NCBI GenBank assembly: GCA_016926855.1
Contig: JAFGNT010000032.1
Coordinates: forward strand, 1-43,454
Length of the DNA: 43,454 nucleotides
Origin: Methanomicrobiaceae archaeon
GTDB lineage: Archaea; Halobacteriota; Methanomicrobia; Methanomicrobiales; Methanomicrobiaceae
Direction of reading: 5' to 3'
In this document: piece by piece, positions 29,175 through 38,148 of the stretch
Layout: every line of letters starts with the position of its first letter
Position numbering within the stretch: position 1 is the first letter of the stretch
The notes under the pieces: model-generated
The model's database searches: none
What the model was told of the DNA's origin: nothing
Seen by the model: the letters and a program-made list of their open reading frames with translations, nothing else
Translations under genes and position numbers: made by a program

Positions 29175-29764
29175 TAACCGGGCAAAAAACGACCCCCGCG
29201 GCCGTCGCCCGGAGATGGCGCTCGCCCGCTGCCGGAGCGGGCGCCCTGCCGCTGTGAAACTTCCGTTTGAGCTCCTCGAGGCGGAGCTCCATGCACCGCT
29301 CCCCCGAGGCCCTGGTCCTGATGGCCTCGAAGAGCTGGCGCTGTGTCGTCGAAATAAGGATGTAGTCATCGATGAGGTGGCTGTACCGTTGGTTCTCCTC
29401 CGGGGTTACGTGCTTTGCCGTGTGTATGGCAACGGGGATGTCGCGGGTCTTTTCATCGGCCTTCAGCCGCTCCAGCGTTTCCCACCCGTCCACCGGGCGC
29501 ATCTGCCCGCACATGTTCCCGAACCGTGTCGGGGTCCCGACGATCACCGCATCGGCGGTGATACGGTCCTGGCGGGTGCACACGGGCAAACTCCTGCCGA
29601 AATACGGTCGCCCCCATCGTCTCGATCACTTCGGGAGACAGCGTTTCGGAGACACGCCGGAGTACGGGAGTGGCGCCGCCGTTCCGTACGCCCACGGCAT
29701 CGGCCTGTGCGATTTTGTGTACGTGGCCATAGAGCGAATAATACACGACAAGGACGGCCATCAT
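29116..29764 (-). pseudogene. WrbA / response-regulator chimeric pseudogene
   Basis: From 29764 the frame encodes the start of a WrbA-type flavodoxin quinone reductase (AVLVVYYSLYGHVHKIA, then VSETLSPEVIE). Around 29570-29600 the WrbA sequence jumps to another frame, where it resumes as PVCTRQDRITADAVIVGTPTRFGNMCGQMR, which holds the FMN-binding GTPTRFG motif. At about 29495 it changes abruptly into the C-terminal half of a receiver domain (DGWETLERLKADEKTRDIPV, then HTAKHVTPEE). So a frameshift and a deletion fusion have destroyed both genes; the receiver's phospho-Asp half is missing. The fragment ends at 29116, overlapping the convergent PII-like gene. The MFS gene lies 33 bases upstream on the same strand. 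Confidence 0.78.
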
Positions 29765-29797
29765 TCTCCACCTGAAGGAAAAGAGGGAGAGGATGAA

Positions 29798-31201
29798 TTA
29801 ATCCTTCGGTGTATCGCTTGATTCCCGGGGCACCCGGATATTTCCCCGCTGAACCGATGCATACACTCCTCCCGCACAGAGCAGGGCGAAGATGGCAAAC
29901 GCGATGCGGACGCTGGACACAAAGGGGGCATAATATTCCGGCGTAATGGTCACTCTTCCGATAAGTACCGAAAAGGTGAGCATGACGACTCCCATGGAAA
30001 ACATCATGCCGACCAGCCGCATGCTGGCCACCGTTCCGGAGGCGACGCCGTACTGGCGGGGATGCACCGACGTCATGACCGCGTTGGTGTTCGGGGAGGA
30101 AAAGAGGGCAAATCCCGCTCCCAGCACAATCTGTGCTCCGATGATCCAGGAAAGCTCCGTCTGCTCGGTCAGGAATGCCAGCAGCACGAGCCCGGCGGTG
30201 GTCAGGGCCATGCCCGCAGAGGCGACGATCCGGGGCTCCATCCGGTCGGAAAACCGTCCGGCCGCAGGGGAGAGCAGGGTCTGGACGACCGGCTGGGCGA
30301 TCAGCACGAGCCCCGCCGCCTCCGGGCCAAAACCCTTGATATACTGCAGGTACAGGCTGAGGAGGAATCCGACGGCGAAGGTGGCGCTGTAATTGATGAG
30401 GGCCGCAGCATTGGAGTACGCGAAGGTCCGGTTGTGGGAGAAGAGCGATATCTCGAGCACCGGATACGGGAAGCGCCGCTCCCATGCGATAAATCCGGCT
30501 ACGAAGAGGACGCCGAGCAGGACGAGCCCGATGCCGGTCGCGGAAGGGAGGCTGGAAAAGCCGTACATCAGGCAGAAGAGCATGCAGGCAACGATTATCG
30601 ACCCGATGGTGTCAAAACGCTCTCCGTCGGCGCTTTTTCTGTCCGAACGGAGCCTTGTGAGGGCTACGGCGATGATGAGGAGGCCGAGCGGCACGTTGAA
30701 GTAGAACACGCTCCGCCACCCGAACTGCTGCGTGAGCACACCGCCGAGGACCGGCCCGAGCGAGAGCCCCAGATAGACTGCGGCGACATTATACCCGATC
30801 GCCCATCCCCGCTCCTCCTTCGGAAAGGCCGAGGTAATCAGTGCCACACCCGTGCCGTAAATCATCGCGGCGCCGATACCCTGCACGATACGTGCGGCGA
30901 TCAGCATCCCGACGGTCATCGCGATCCCGGAAAAAAGGGACCCTATCGTGTAGACGACGATACCGGCAGAAAAGATCACGGTCCTGCCATACATATCGGC
31001 GAGACGGCCGAAGGGGACGATGCAGATTGCGGTGGCCAGAAGGTATGCCGTCGGCACCCAGGTGAGCAGCACCGCGTCCGCACCCAGTTCTGCACCGATT
31101 GCCGGCAGTGCGATGTTGATCGAGGACCCCATGAAGGGCGTGAGGAAGGACGCGAGAGATGCGATAAGAAGGATCGTTTTCTTCTCCGCGCCGTGCTGCA
31201 T
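29798..31201 (-). CDS. MFS multidrug-type exporter (DHA2-like)
   Basis: A 467-residue integral membrane protein of the major facilitator superfamily, with about 13-14 hydrophobic segments, which suits the 14-helix EmrB/QacA (DHA2) group. Visible motifs: SINIALPAIGAELGAD in helix 1, GRLADMYGRT (MFS motif A, loop 2-3) and ARIVQGIGAAMIYGTG, with LGLSLGPVLGGVLTQ (the antiporter-type motif C) in helix 5. It would export a drug-like or toxic compound using the proton or sodium gradient; the substrate cannot be predicted. It precedes the wrbA-like pseudogene on the same strand, and the two may once have formed a quinone-stress pair. Confidence 0.92.
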   Translation of the reverse strand: MQHGAEKKTILLIASLASFLTPFMGSSINIALPAIGAELGADAVLLTWVPTAYLLATAICIVPFGRLADMYGRTVIFSAGIVVYTIGSLFSGIAMTVGMLIAARIVQGIGAAMIYGTGVALITSAFPKEERGWAIGYNVAAVYLGLSLGPVLGGVLTQQFGWRSVFYFNVPLGLLIIAVALTRLRSDRKSADGERFDTIGSIIVACMLFCLMYGFSSLPSATGIGLVLLGVLFVAGFIAWERRFPYPVLEISLFSHNRTFAYSNAAALINYSATFAVGFLLSLYLQYIKGFGPEAAGLVLIAQPVVQTLLSPAAGRFSDRMEPRIVASAGMALTTAGLVLLAFLTEQTELSWIIGAQIVLGAGFALFSSPNTNAVMTSVHPRQYGVASGTVASMRLVGMMFSMGVVMLTFSVLIGRVTITPEYYAPFVSSVRIAFAIFALLCAGGVYASVQRGNIRVPRESSDTPKD

Positions 31202-31314
31202 GTCAGAACTGTAGCATCCTGCCCGTGATTAAGATGCTGTTTTTCCGTGCGTTTAATGCCAAAAAGAATGACAGGAAACAGGAGAGACAGGGATTCGCTT
31301 CCCAAAAATCCGTG

Positions 31315-32019
31315 TCAGTCCCGCTTCACTGCCTCATAGATGCTCCCCGTCTCCCTGACAAAAAGGACGATCCTGCCATTCACAGGGCAGGGCTTGACAG
31401 ATTTGCCTTCCGGGGAAGAGATGTAGCCCTTCTCGACAGGTTTGCCGTCGAGTGTCCAGATTTCATCGATCCCGGCAGCGAAGAGTTCTTCGGTGGTGCA
31501 CGTGCCTCTGCAGGCGCGGATGGTCCCTGCCATCAGGAACCTGCCGTCGTTTCCCGCCCGTGCGAGGCCGAGGCCCGCCATGGCGCCGATGACACCGTCT
31601 TCCGTTCCCCCGAGCCCCTCCAGGCGGATATCACAATTTTTTGCGAGACCTCTGGCATGCTGCTGTGTGAGTACGGTCTGCTTCGCATCCCGGCCGAACG
31701 CAACAACTGCAGGGCCGAGTTTTTCCCCCGGCGCACCGGCAATCCCGGGATCGCTGCCCTCGACAAAATCATCCATCATCATCGACCGGGCGAAACTGAA
31801 AATATCTGCCTCCGCACCGGCGGCGGACGTTTCGATATGGATGACCGCACAACTGTTGTGCGACGTGAAGGGAATGTCCGGGTGGACATAGAGCTGGTGG
31901 CGCGTCACCCCGCTGACCGGGTAGTGGTCCGCAAGCGCTGATGCAATCGAACGCGCAAGCCTCCCCGTTCCGCGTGACTGCAGATTGTCGGTGTCATCGA
32001 TGCTCAGCAGGAATGTCAT
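31315..32019 (-). CDS. TiaS-like IDDTD domain protein
   Basis: A 234-residue cytosolic protein opening with LLSIDDTDNLQSRGTGRLAR. The Asp-rich IDDTD motif and the following GTG loop resemble the kinase-like region of archaeal tRNA(Ile2) agmatinylcytidine synthetase (TiaS), as does TRHQLYVHPDIPFTSHNS (TiaS: RLNPTIPYKTRGN). It lacks the C-terminal OB-fold and zinc ribbon of full TiaS and is about half its length, so tRNA modification by agmatine is unlikely. Free-standing members are common in methanogens and often carry uninformative or wrong names. The ATG at 32019 is chosen by homology; the long upstream open frame is a shadow of the opposite-strand gene. Divergent from the RecA-like gene, with a shared AT-rich promoter region at about 32040-32095. 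Confidence 0.72.
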   Translation of the reverse strand: MTFLLSIDDTDNLQSRGTGRLARSIASALADHYPVSGVTRHQLYVHPDIPFTSHNSCAVIHIETSAAGAEADIFSFARSMMMDDFVEGSDPGIAGAPGEKLGPAVVAFGRDAKQTVLTQQHARGLAKNCDIRLEGLGGTEDGVIGAMAGLGLARAGNDGRFLMAGTIRACRGTCTTEELFAAGIDEIWTLDGKPVEKGYISSPEGKSVKPCPVNGRIVLFVRETGSIYEAVKRD

Positions 32020-32193
32020 TATCGTACCTGTACGTAGGGTGTTTGTCGCTCTCGTATCATAAATCTGCTTAATAGCCTTTATTGTACAGTAAAAGTGATT
32101 GACCTCTCTTCCCCGTCGCCCGTTGTTAGGGCGGTCATTTTCACCCCCCGCCCTCACCGCCTTTTTGCACTGCCTCCGCCAAACCCACCGTGT

Positions 32194-32709
32194 ATGTTCG
32201 AGCTGGCCCCGTCGTTCTTCGTTCCCGAGGGAACCTTTTCCCTGCTCATCGCACCCGATGCGATGCTGCTCGACGCGGTTGAGCGGCAGCTGCGGCGGCG
32301 CGAACGGCTCCGGGTGCTGTACGTCTGCGGGAACTACTCGCGGTTTCTCAGTTGCATCGACCGGCAGTGCCCCGACTTCGGGATCCGGCGGGCGTTCACC
32401 GTGCACCAGCTCCTGACCATTCTCGGGGAGGCGGACGAAAACCTCATCCTCATCGAGCACGATGCCACCCTGTATGACGACGCCCCCGATCTCGCCGGGC
32501 AGGTCTCGCATGCGTGCACGGATCTCGCACAGGCCGCGACGGTGATCGTGCTCGCCCGCACCCTCGATCCCGTGCTCCGGCTGATGTCGGCACGGGCCGC
32601 CCGGGTGGTGTATGTCCGGCACCCGGATCCCGTGGCACCGCGGATGATGCGGCACCGCCCTGCCGGGCCGCAGGCGGCCGGCACCCAGACGACGCTGGAA
32701 GGATTCTGA
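32194..32709 (+). CDS. Degenerate RecA/RadA-like protein with C-terminal PIP-box-like motif
   Basis: A 171-residue protein with the strand order of a small RecA/KaiC-type ATPase: SLLIAPDAMLLDAVERQL where a Walker A loop would sit (no GKT), RVLYVCGNYSRF for strand 2, and NLILIEHDATLYDD at the Walker B position. It is therefore probably an inactive RecA-like fold. The last residues are QTTLEGF, matching the Qxx(L/I)xx(F/Y) core of a PCNA-interacting peptide, located as usual at the very C-terminus. The polymerase gene starts 6 bases later. The ATG at 32194 is chosen because upstream in-frame residues are proline/arginine-rich and look untranslated; a GTG at 32095 is the alternative. The fold assignment is moderate confidence. 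Confidence 0.65.
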   Translation: MFELAPSFFVPEGTFSLLIAPDAMLLDAVERQLRRRERLRVLYVCGNYSRFLSCIDRQCPDFGIRRAFTVHQLLTILGEADENLILIEHDATLYDDAPDLAGQVSHACTDLAQAATVIVLARTLDPVLRLMSARAARVVYVRHPDPVAPRMMRHRPAGPQAAGTQTTLEGF

Positions 32710-32715
32710 GGTCAT

Positions 32716-34689
32716 ATGGCGGAATCATGGATATTCGACGTGACCGGCGGTATCTGCGTGGACCTCTGGAGCCGGGAGGGGGGCCGTGTCCGGCACAGGC
32801 GCGAGGAATGCCCGCCTTCCTTTTACCTCTCTCTTCCCGATCCGAATTTACACTGGGAGATGCTTGCGGAGCTCGACGACCGGTACGGTGCCGCGGAGTG
32901 CACGTTCGAGACCATCTCCGGTCCCGTGGACGGGTACCGTGTCCCTGCGGACAGAAAGGTCGCCGAGGCGATCGAGCGGCAGACGCGGGGGCAGGTATCG
33001 CTCTACGACGTCGACGTGCGGGCGGAGCAGCGGTACTTTGCCCGACGCGGTCTCTTTCCCTGTGCCCGGGAGGGCGAATCGCGGTTCTCTCCCGATATCG
33101 ATGCGCCGCTCACGGTGACGGAGATCCGGGTGCCGGGGGTGCCGTACCGCGCACCGGCCGTCACCGGCACACTCGTGGACGGAAAAACCCTTTCCGGAAG
33201 CGAACGGACGGTTCTCGCGGACCTCTTCTCCCTCGTGGAGGCAACGGACCCCGACGTGATCCTCTGTCCCCACGCGGATGCGTGGATGCAGGTGATCGAG
33301 GAGAGGGCGCAAGGGTACGGCCTTGAGATGCCCTTTTCCCGGAGCGGCAGGTACCGGCGCCTCGGTTCACGGTCCTACTGGAGCTACGGGCGGCGGGAGT
33401 TCCGCGAGGCGGCGGTCATCCCCGAGGGGCGCATCCTCATCGACACGGAGGAGAGTTTCGTCTACCGTGAAGGAGGACTTGCCGGCGTATTCATGGCGGC
33501 ACGCCTCACCGGCCTCTCGCCGAACCTCACCTCGCGGTTCACGCCCGGAACGCTCGTTTCCTCCTACGAGATCTACGAAGCGGTGCGGCGCGGCATCGCA
33601 GTCCCCTTCCGGAAGAGCGATCCCGAGCGCGTCCGCCGGTGCAGTTCGCTCAGGGCGGCGGATCGCGGCGGGATGATGTTTCAGCCCGAACCCCGCCTCT
33701 ACGGGCGGACCGCCCAGCTGGATTTCACCTCGCTCTACCCGTCCATCATCGTCCGGTACAACCTCTCCCCCGAGACGATCGCGTTTCCACAACGGCGCGG
33801 TTTTCTTGCCGAGGCGCTTGCACCGCTGCTCGATCTCCGGATTTCGACGAAGAGCCTGAAGAAAGGCGACCCCGCGTACGCCGGGATCGACAGCGTCCTG
33901 AAATGGATGCTGGTCACCTGCTTCGGGTATACGGGGTATAAAAACGCAAAGTTCGGGAATATCGAGATGCACGAACGCATCACCGGGATATCGCGAGAGA
34001 TCCTGCTTTCCGCGAAAGAGGCCGCGGAGGAGATGGGTTTTTCGGTGCTCCACGGCATCGTCGACTGCCTCTGGGTGCAGGGGGAGGGTGTCCGGGCCCT
34101 TCAGGAGCGCATCGAGCGTGAAACGGGACTGCCGCTCGAGCGCGAGGACTACACGTGGCTTGTGTTTCTCCCGCAGGCGGACGGCAGCGGCTCCTACAAC
34201 CGCTACTTCGGGAGGCGTGCCGACGGCACCGTCAAGGTCCGGGGCATTGCCGCCCGCAGGCGCGACGCACCCTCCTATATCTCCGGCATGCAGCGGGACC
34301 TTCTTGCGGTGATGGGGGAGGCGGAGACGCCTGCGGAGCTCTCCCTCTGCGAGGAGCGGGTGCGTGCCGTGTACCGCCGGTACCGCGACGGGCTTTCCGG
34401 TGCCGATCCCGCCGATCTCGTGATCCGCCGGCGCATCAGCCGCACCGATTACAGCCGGGCATGCTGTGAGGCGGCAGCTGTCCGGGCGTTCCGGGATCAC
34501 GGCGTGTCCCCCGCCCCGGGAATGGAGATCGCCTATGTGGTGCGCGATGCCTCGCGGCTTCTGGTAGACCCCGAATGGGATGCCGGTTTTGCCGACCTGC
34601 ACTATTACCGGTCCCTCGTCGATAAGGCATGGGAGGAGATCGCGTGTGCTTTCCGGCCGCAGGATCCCGGCACAACCCAAAGACGCTAA
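32716..34689 (+). CDS. Divergent family B DNA polymerase (PolB2-like), altered catalytic motifs
   Basis: A 657-residue family B polymerase, shorter than replicative PolB (~780). Motif A is intact (Asp336 in [10 protein letters not shown]). Motif B is K396[11 protein letters not shown], diverging from the Kx6YG form. Motif C, normally YGDTDS, reads HGIVDC (446-451), so the first Asp is Ile and only Asp450 remains. The 3'-5' exonuclease motifs are not recognisable: the expected FDIET region reads VTEIRV near 134-139. Proofreading is therefore probably absent. Such features resemble archaeal PolB2-type proteins linked to damage tolerance. It follows the RecA-like gene by 6 bases and probably forms an operon with it. 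Residual polymerase activity is plausible because the retained Asp is the more critical one, but this is inference. Confidence 0.88.
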   Translation: MAESWIFDVTGGICVDLWSREGGRVRHRREECPPSFYLSLPDPNLHWEMLAELDDRYGAAECTFETISGPVDGYRVPADRKVAEAIERQTRGQVSLYDVDVRAEQRYFARRGLFPCAREGESRFSPDIDAPLTVTEIRVPGVPYRAPAVTGTLVDGKTLSGSERTVLADLFSLVEATDPDVILCPHADAWMQVIEERAQGYGLEMPFSRSGRYRRLGSRSYWSYGRREFREAAVIPEGRILIDTEESFVYREGGLAGVFMAARLTGLSPNLTSRFTPGTLVSSYEIYEAVRRGIAVPFRKSDPERVRRCSSLRAADRGGMMFQPEPRLYGRTAQLDFTSLYPSIIVRYNLSPETIAFPQRRGFLAEALAPLLDLRISTKSLKKGDPAYAGIDSVLKWMLVTCFGYTGYKNAKFGNIEMHERITGISREILLSAKEAAEEMGFSVLHGIVDCLWVQGEGVRALQERIERETGLPLEREDYTWLVFLPQADGSGSYNRYFGRRADGTVKVRGIAARRRDAPSYISGMQRDLLAVMGEAETPAELSLCEERVRAVYRRYRDGLSGADPADLVIRRRISRTDYSRACCEAAAVRAFRDHGVSPAPGMEIAYVVRDASRLLVDPEWDAGFADLHYYRSLVDKAWEEIACAFRPQDPGTTQRR

Positions 34690-34716
34690 GATTTATGACC
34701 GCCAAATCAGGGATAA

Positions 34717-35991
34717 GTGACGGAAAAATACTCGATCCGGCTGGAACTCGGGCATGCGTCGTGGAGGGTGCGGGACACGCTCGGGCAGGTGGCGGAGGTC
34801 TACGGCATCCCACCCTCCGGGGGTATCCCCGGAGTCCCCCTCGTGACCGTTTTTCATCTCGCCGACGGCATCTCCGGGGCGGATCTCGCGCCGGCAGTGG
34901 CCCGCGTCTTTGAGGGGGCCGGGTACCTTTCGGCCGTGCTGGACGGGTGGGTGCGGCGATCGGGTCCCGGCGGCCGGGCGCTGGGAATCGGCGTGAGATT
35001 TTCAGAAACTTCGGTGCACTTTCTGCACGACCTCACAGCGGCGCTCTCTCCTCTTATCCGGGATGACGAACGCGAGGCGGTGAAGAGCGACGGCTGGTGC
35101 GTCCCTGTCGCGTGCGGCATTGATCCGGGTGCGTTCCGGGAAATCTGGGCGGGGCTTGGCCTGACGGGCGGGCTCTTCGAGCGCCTCCTCCTGCGCTTCC
35201 TTCCCCGGCGGTACGGGAAGACCCGCCCTATCCGGCCTGTTCTCCTGCCGGTCGATCTCCTGCGCATCACGGTGCTTTGTGAGGGGTCTGTCACCGGTGC
35301 ATTCGATCTTCCGTCCGGGTCGTGGCTGTCTGCGGATGAGGCATCCGATGAGCGGCTGTGGGAGGCCACGTTCAGGGCGTACCGTATCCTGAGCGGCCAG
35401 GAACTGGATGATACGGCGTATGTGCCCGGGCATGAGGTATTTGTCGCGAGCGACCTGCACCTCGGGCATGCAAACATCATACACTACTGCGCCCGCCCGT
35501 TCTCTTTTAACGCACCCGGCGACATGGACGGGGTGCTGGTGCGCAACTGGAACGCGACCGTGAAGCCCGGCGACCGGGCGTTTTTCCTCGGCGACCTGAG
35601 TTATAACCGGCGCGGTGCACCGATCCGGGATGCACGGGGGCGGCTGTCCGGGCGGATTACCTATATCCGGGGCAACCACGACGGGGGCATTCGCGATGCG
35701 GTGGACGATAGTACGCTTGACTACCGGGGGATACGGTTTCTGATGGTGCACGACCCGAAATATGCCCCCGATGATTTTAACGGCTGGGTGGTGCACGGCC
35801 ACACCCACAACAACCGCCTCGCCGACTATCCGTTTTTCGACCCGGTGAACCGGAGAATCAATGTCAGCGTCGAGGTGATCGGATATCGCCCCGTCGCGCT
35901 GTCGTATCTTGCCGGGCTGATCGGCGAAGCGGAGCGTTCGGGAGTGCGATCCCCCCGGCTGCTCCGTGATTCCCCCGGACCCGGCAGGTGA
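34717..35991 (+). CDS. Two-domain protein: putative 2H (LigT)-like domain plus metallophosphoesterase
   Basis: The C-terminal half (residues ~243-400) is a calcineurin-like phosphoesterase: VASDLHLGHANIIHYCARPF (metal ligands Asp and His), FFLGDLSYN, IRGNHDGG and VHGHTHNN give the full GD-GNHD-GHTH series. The N-terminal ~235 residues look like a 2'-5' RNA ligase/2H-type fold, but the expected HxT motifs are not intact (PLVTVFHLADG and LLRITVLCEG), so that domain may be a binding module or a different family. The start is a GTG at 34717. It lies 27 bases after the polymerase gene on the same strand, so a shared transcript and a nucleic-acid role are possible. The substrate is unknown. Confidence 0.75.
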   Translation: MTEKYSIRLELGHASWRVRDTLGQVAEVYGIPPSGGIPGVPLVTVFHLADGISGADLAPAVARVFEGAGYLSAVLDGWVRRSGPGGRALGIGVRFSETSVHFLHDLTAALSPLIRDDEREAVKSDGWCVPVACGIDPGAFREIWAGLGLTGGLFERLLLRFLPRRYGKTRPIRPVLLPVDLLRITVLCEGSVTGAFDLPSGSWLSADEASDERLWEATFRAYRILSGQELDDTAYVPGHEVFVASDLHLGHANIIHYCARPFSFNAPGDMDGVLVRNWNATVKPGDRAFFLGDLSYNRRGAPIRDARGRLSGRITYIRGNHDGGIRDAVDDSTLDYRGIRFLMVHDPKYAPDDFNGWVVHGHTHNNRLADYPFFDPVNRRINVSVEVIGYRPVALSYLAGLIGEAERSGVRSPRLLRDSPGPGR

Positions 35992-36060
35992 AATGAAAGA
36001 GTTATATGATTGGATATCGTCTCTCTTTTCAGTCCAAACTCTCATTTGGCGGGTGATTTT

Positions 36061-38142
36061 TTGACCGAACGAAGAATGCTGACCGAACCGGAAGGGTACG
36101 CCCTGCTCTCGGAGGCAGGGATACCGGTGCCCGCATATCGCGTGGTATCGGACGCCGGCAGTGCCGCCGCTGCCGCGAATGCCATCGGATATCCGGTTGT
36201 CATGAAGGTGGTCTCACCCGATATCGTGCATAAGAGCGATGCGGGCGGAGTCGTTACCGGAATTACGGATGAGGCGGGGGCGCGGGCGGCATACACGGCG
36301 ATTCTGGGCAACGTGTCCGCGGCATTTCCGGATGCCCGGGTGGACGGTGTCATCGTCGAAGAGCAGGTGGCGGCCGGGCTCGAACTGATCGTCGGCGGTA
36401 CGACCGATCCCGCGTTTGGCAAGGTAATCACCTTCGGCCTCGGCGGCACGCTTGTCGAGCTTGTCCGCGACGTGGCGATCCGGGTGCTGCCGATTGACGA
36501 CGACGAGCGGGCGGACATGGTCCGGAGCATCCGGGGGTACCCGCTGATCGCCGGATTCCGGGGTCAGGCGCCCCGCGACGAGGCCGCCCTTCTCGACGCC
36601 ATCGAAAAAATTTCCTCCTTCTTCCTTGCCCGTGACGATCTCTCTGAATTCGATATCAATCCCCTTGTGCTCTACGAAAAGGGGGTGTGTGCCGTCGATG
36701 CACGTATTATTCCGGGCACGTGCGACACACCGGCATGCGGAACCGAAGAGAAGGCTGCGACGGATACATCCCTGTTCTATCCCTCGTCCATCGCCCTCGT
36801 CGGCGCCTCCCAGAATCCGAATAAAATCGGGTATGCGATCTTCCGGAACCTGCTGTCGTTTGACGGGAGGGTCTACCCGGTCAATCCGAACGCCACCGAA
36901 CTCTTCGGGAGAACGGTCTATCCGTCCCTCTCGGATCTGCCCGAACGGGTGGATATGGTGCTGGTGGCCGTGCCTGCCCCGCTCGTTCCGGCCGTTATCG
37001 CCGAGGCCGGAGAGCAGGGGGTGAAAATCGCCGTTATCATCTCGGCCGGGTTCCGGGAAACGGGAAAAGCGGGAGAGAAACTCGAGGACGAGGTGATGGC
37101 GGCTGCCCGCAAGTACGGGGTGCGTGTGCTCGGGCCCAACTGTCTCGGAATCATGCTCCCGCACCGCGGGCTGAATGCAACCTTCGAGCCCTCGTCACCG
37201 AGGCCGGGACCCATCGCGTTTATTTCCCAGAGCGGTGCGGTCATCACGACGGTTGTCGACTGGAGCCTTATCGAGGAGATTGGAATTTCTGCGGTCATCA
37301 GCGTCGGCAATCAGGCGGATCTTGAATTCGAGGATTTCATGCAGTTCGCGGCAGATGACCCCGATACGAAGACGGTTATTCTCTATATCGAGGAGATTAA
37401 AAACGGGCGGCGGTTTCTTGAATTTTCGCGGGCCCTTTCCGGGAAAAAACCCATCGTGGTCATCAAGTCCGGCTCCTCGGAAAAGGGGCGGAAAGCGGCC
37501 TCGTCCCACACCGGGTCACTTGCGGGGAGTTATGCGGTCTATCAGGCGGCGTTTTGTCAGGCCGGTGTCATTGCCGTGCATTCGCTCAGGGAGGCATTTG
37601 AGGTGGCCGGGCTTCTTGCTTCGGAAGGATACCCCCGGGGGCCGCGGGCGGCCGTAATAACAAGTGCCGGGGGGTTTGCGGTGCTCTCCTCCGATTATGC
37701 GGAGGAGAACGGTATCCGGCTCATCGAGTTTTCGGGGGCAGTAATGGCTGAGCTCAACGCCCTCCTCCCTTCGGCGTGGAGCCACGGCAATCCGCTCGAC
37801 ATGGTCGGGGATGCAGGCGTGGACCGGTATGCACGGGTTTTCGACGTGATGATCCGCCACCAGGACGAGTGGGATGTCTGTTTTGTTATCACCGTGCCGT
37901 CGGTGACGATCGATCCCACACACCTTGCAAAGGAGATTATCCGGTTCTCGATGAACACCCGCAAGGTGATCGTCGGGTGCCTGCTCGGGGGGGAGAGCAT
38001 GCGGGCGGGCATCCGGATTCTCAGGAACGCCCATATACCGAACTTCTCCGAACCGGAGGATGCATTCCGGACGGTCGGCACTGCCCTCGACCGGAAGTCA
38101 TGGGGCGAAAAACCGGACAGCGTTTCCCCGGGCGAAGGGTGA
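36061..38142 (+). CDS. ADP-forming acyl-CoA (acetyl-CoA) synthetase, beta-alpha fusion
   Basis: A 693-residue enzyme that interconverts acyl-CoA, ADP and phosphate with the free acid, CoA and ATP. The N-terminal part (1-~225) is the ATP-grasp beta subunit (YPVVMKVVSPDIVHKSDAGGV, split by the Ser-Asp-Ala-Gly loop). The rest is the CoA-binding alpha subunit with a Rossmann start (ALVGASQNPNKIGYA) and the phosphorylated histidine His483 in SSHTGSLAG. The beta domain precedes alpha. The TTG at 36061 is preferred because GGTGA lies 7 bases upstream; ATG at 36076 or an earlier TTG at 36010 are alternatives. The acid is not predictable. In methanogens this can recover energy from amino-acid-derived acyl-CoA or activate acetate. 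Confidence 0.92.
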   Translation: MTERRMLTEPEGYALLSEAGIPVPAYRVVSDAGSAAAAANAIGYPVVMKVVSPDIVHKSDAGGVVTGITDEAGARAAYTAILGNVSAAFPDARVDGVIVEEQVAAGLELIVGGTTDPAFGKVITFGLGGTLVELVRDVAIRVLPIDDDERADMVRSIRGYPLIAGFRGQAPRDEAALLDAIEKISSFFLARDDLSEFDINPLVLYEKGVCAVDARIIPGTCDTPACGTEEKAATDTSLFYPSSIALVGASQNPNKIGYAIFRNLLSFDGRVYPVNPNATELFGRTVYPSLSDLPERVDMVLVAVPAPLVPAVIAEAGEQGVKIAVIISAGFRETGKAGEKLEDEVMAAARKYGVRVLGPNCLGIMLPHRGLNATFEPSSPRPGPIAFISQSGAVITTVVDWSLIEEIGISAVISVGNQADLEFEDFMQFAADDPDTKTVILYIEEIKNGRRFLEFSRALSGKKPIVVIKSGSSEKGRKAASSHTGSLAGSYAVYQAAFCQAGVIAVHSLREAFEVAGLLASEGYPRGPRAAVITSAGGFAVLSSDYAEENGIRLIEFSGAVMAELNALLPSAWSHGNPLDMVGDAGVDRYARVFDVMIRHQDEWDVCFVITVPSVTIDPTHLAKEIIRFSMNTRKVIVGCLLGGESMRAGIRILRNAHIPNFSEPEDAFRTVGTALDRKSWGEKPDSVSPGEG

Positions 38143-38148
38143 GACACG

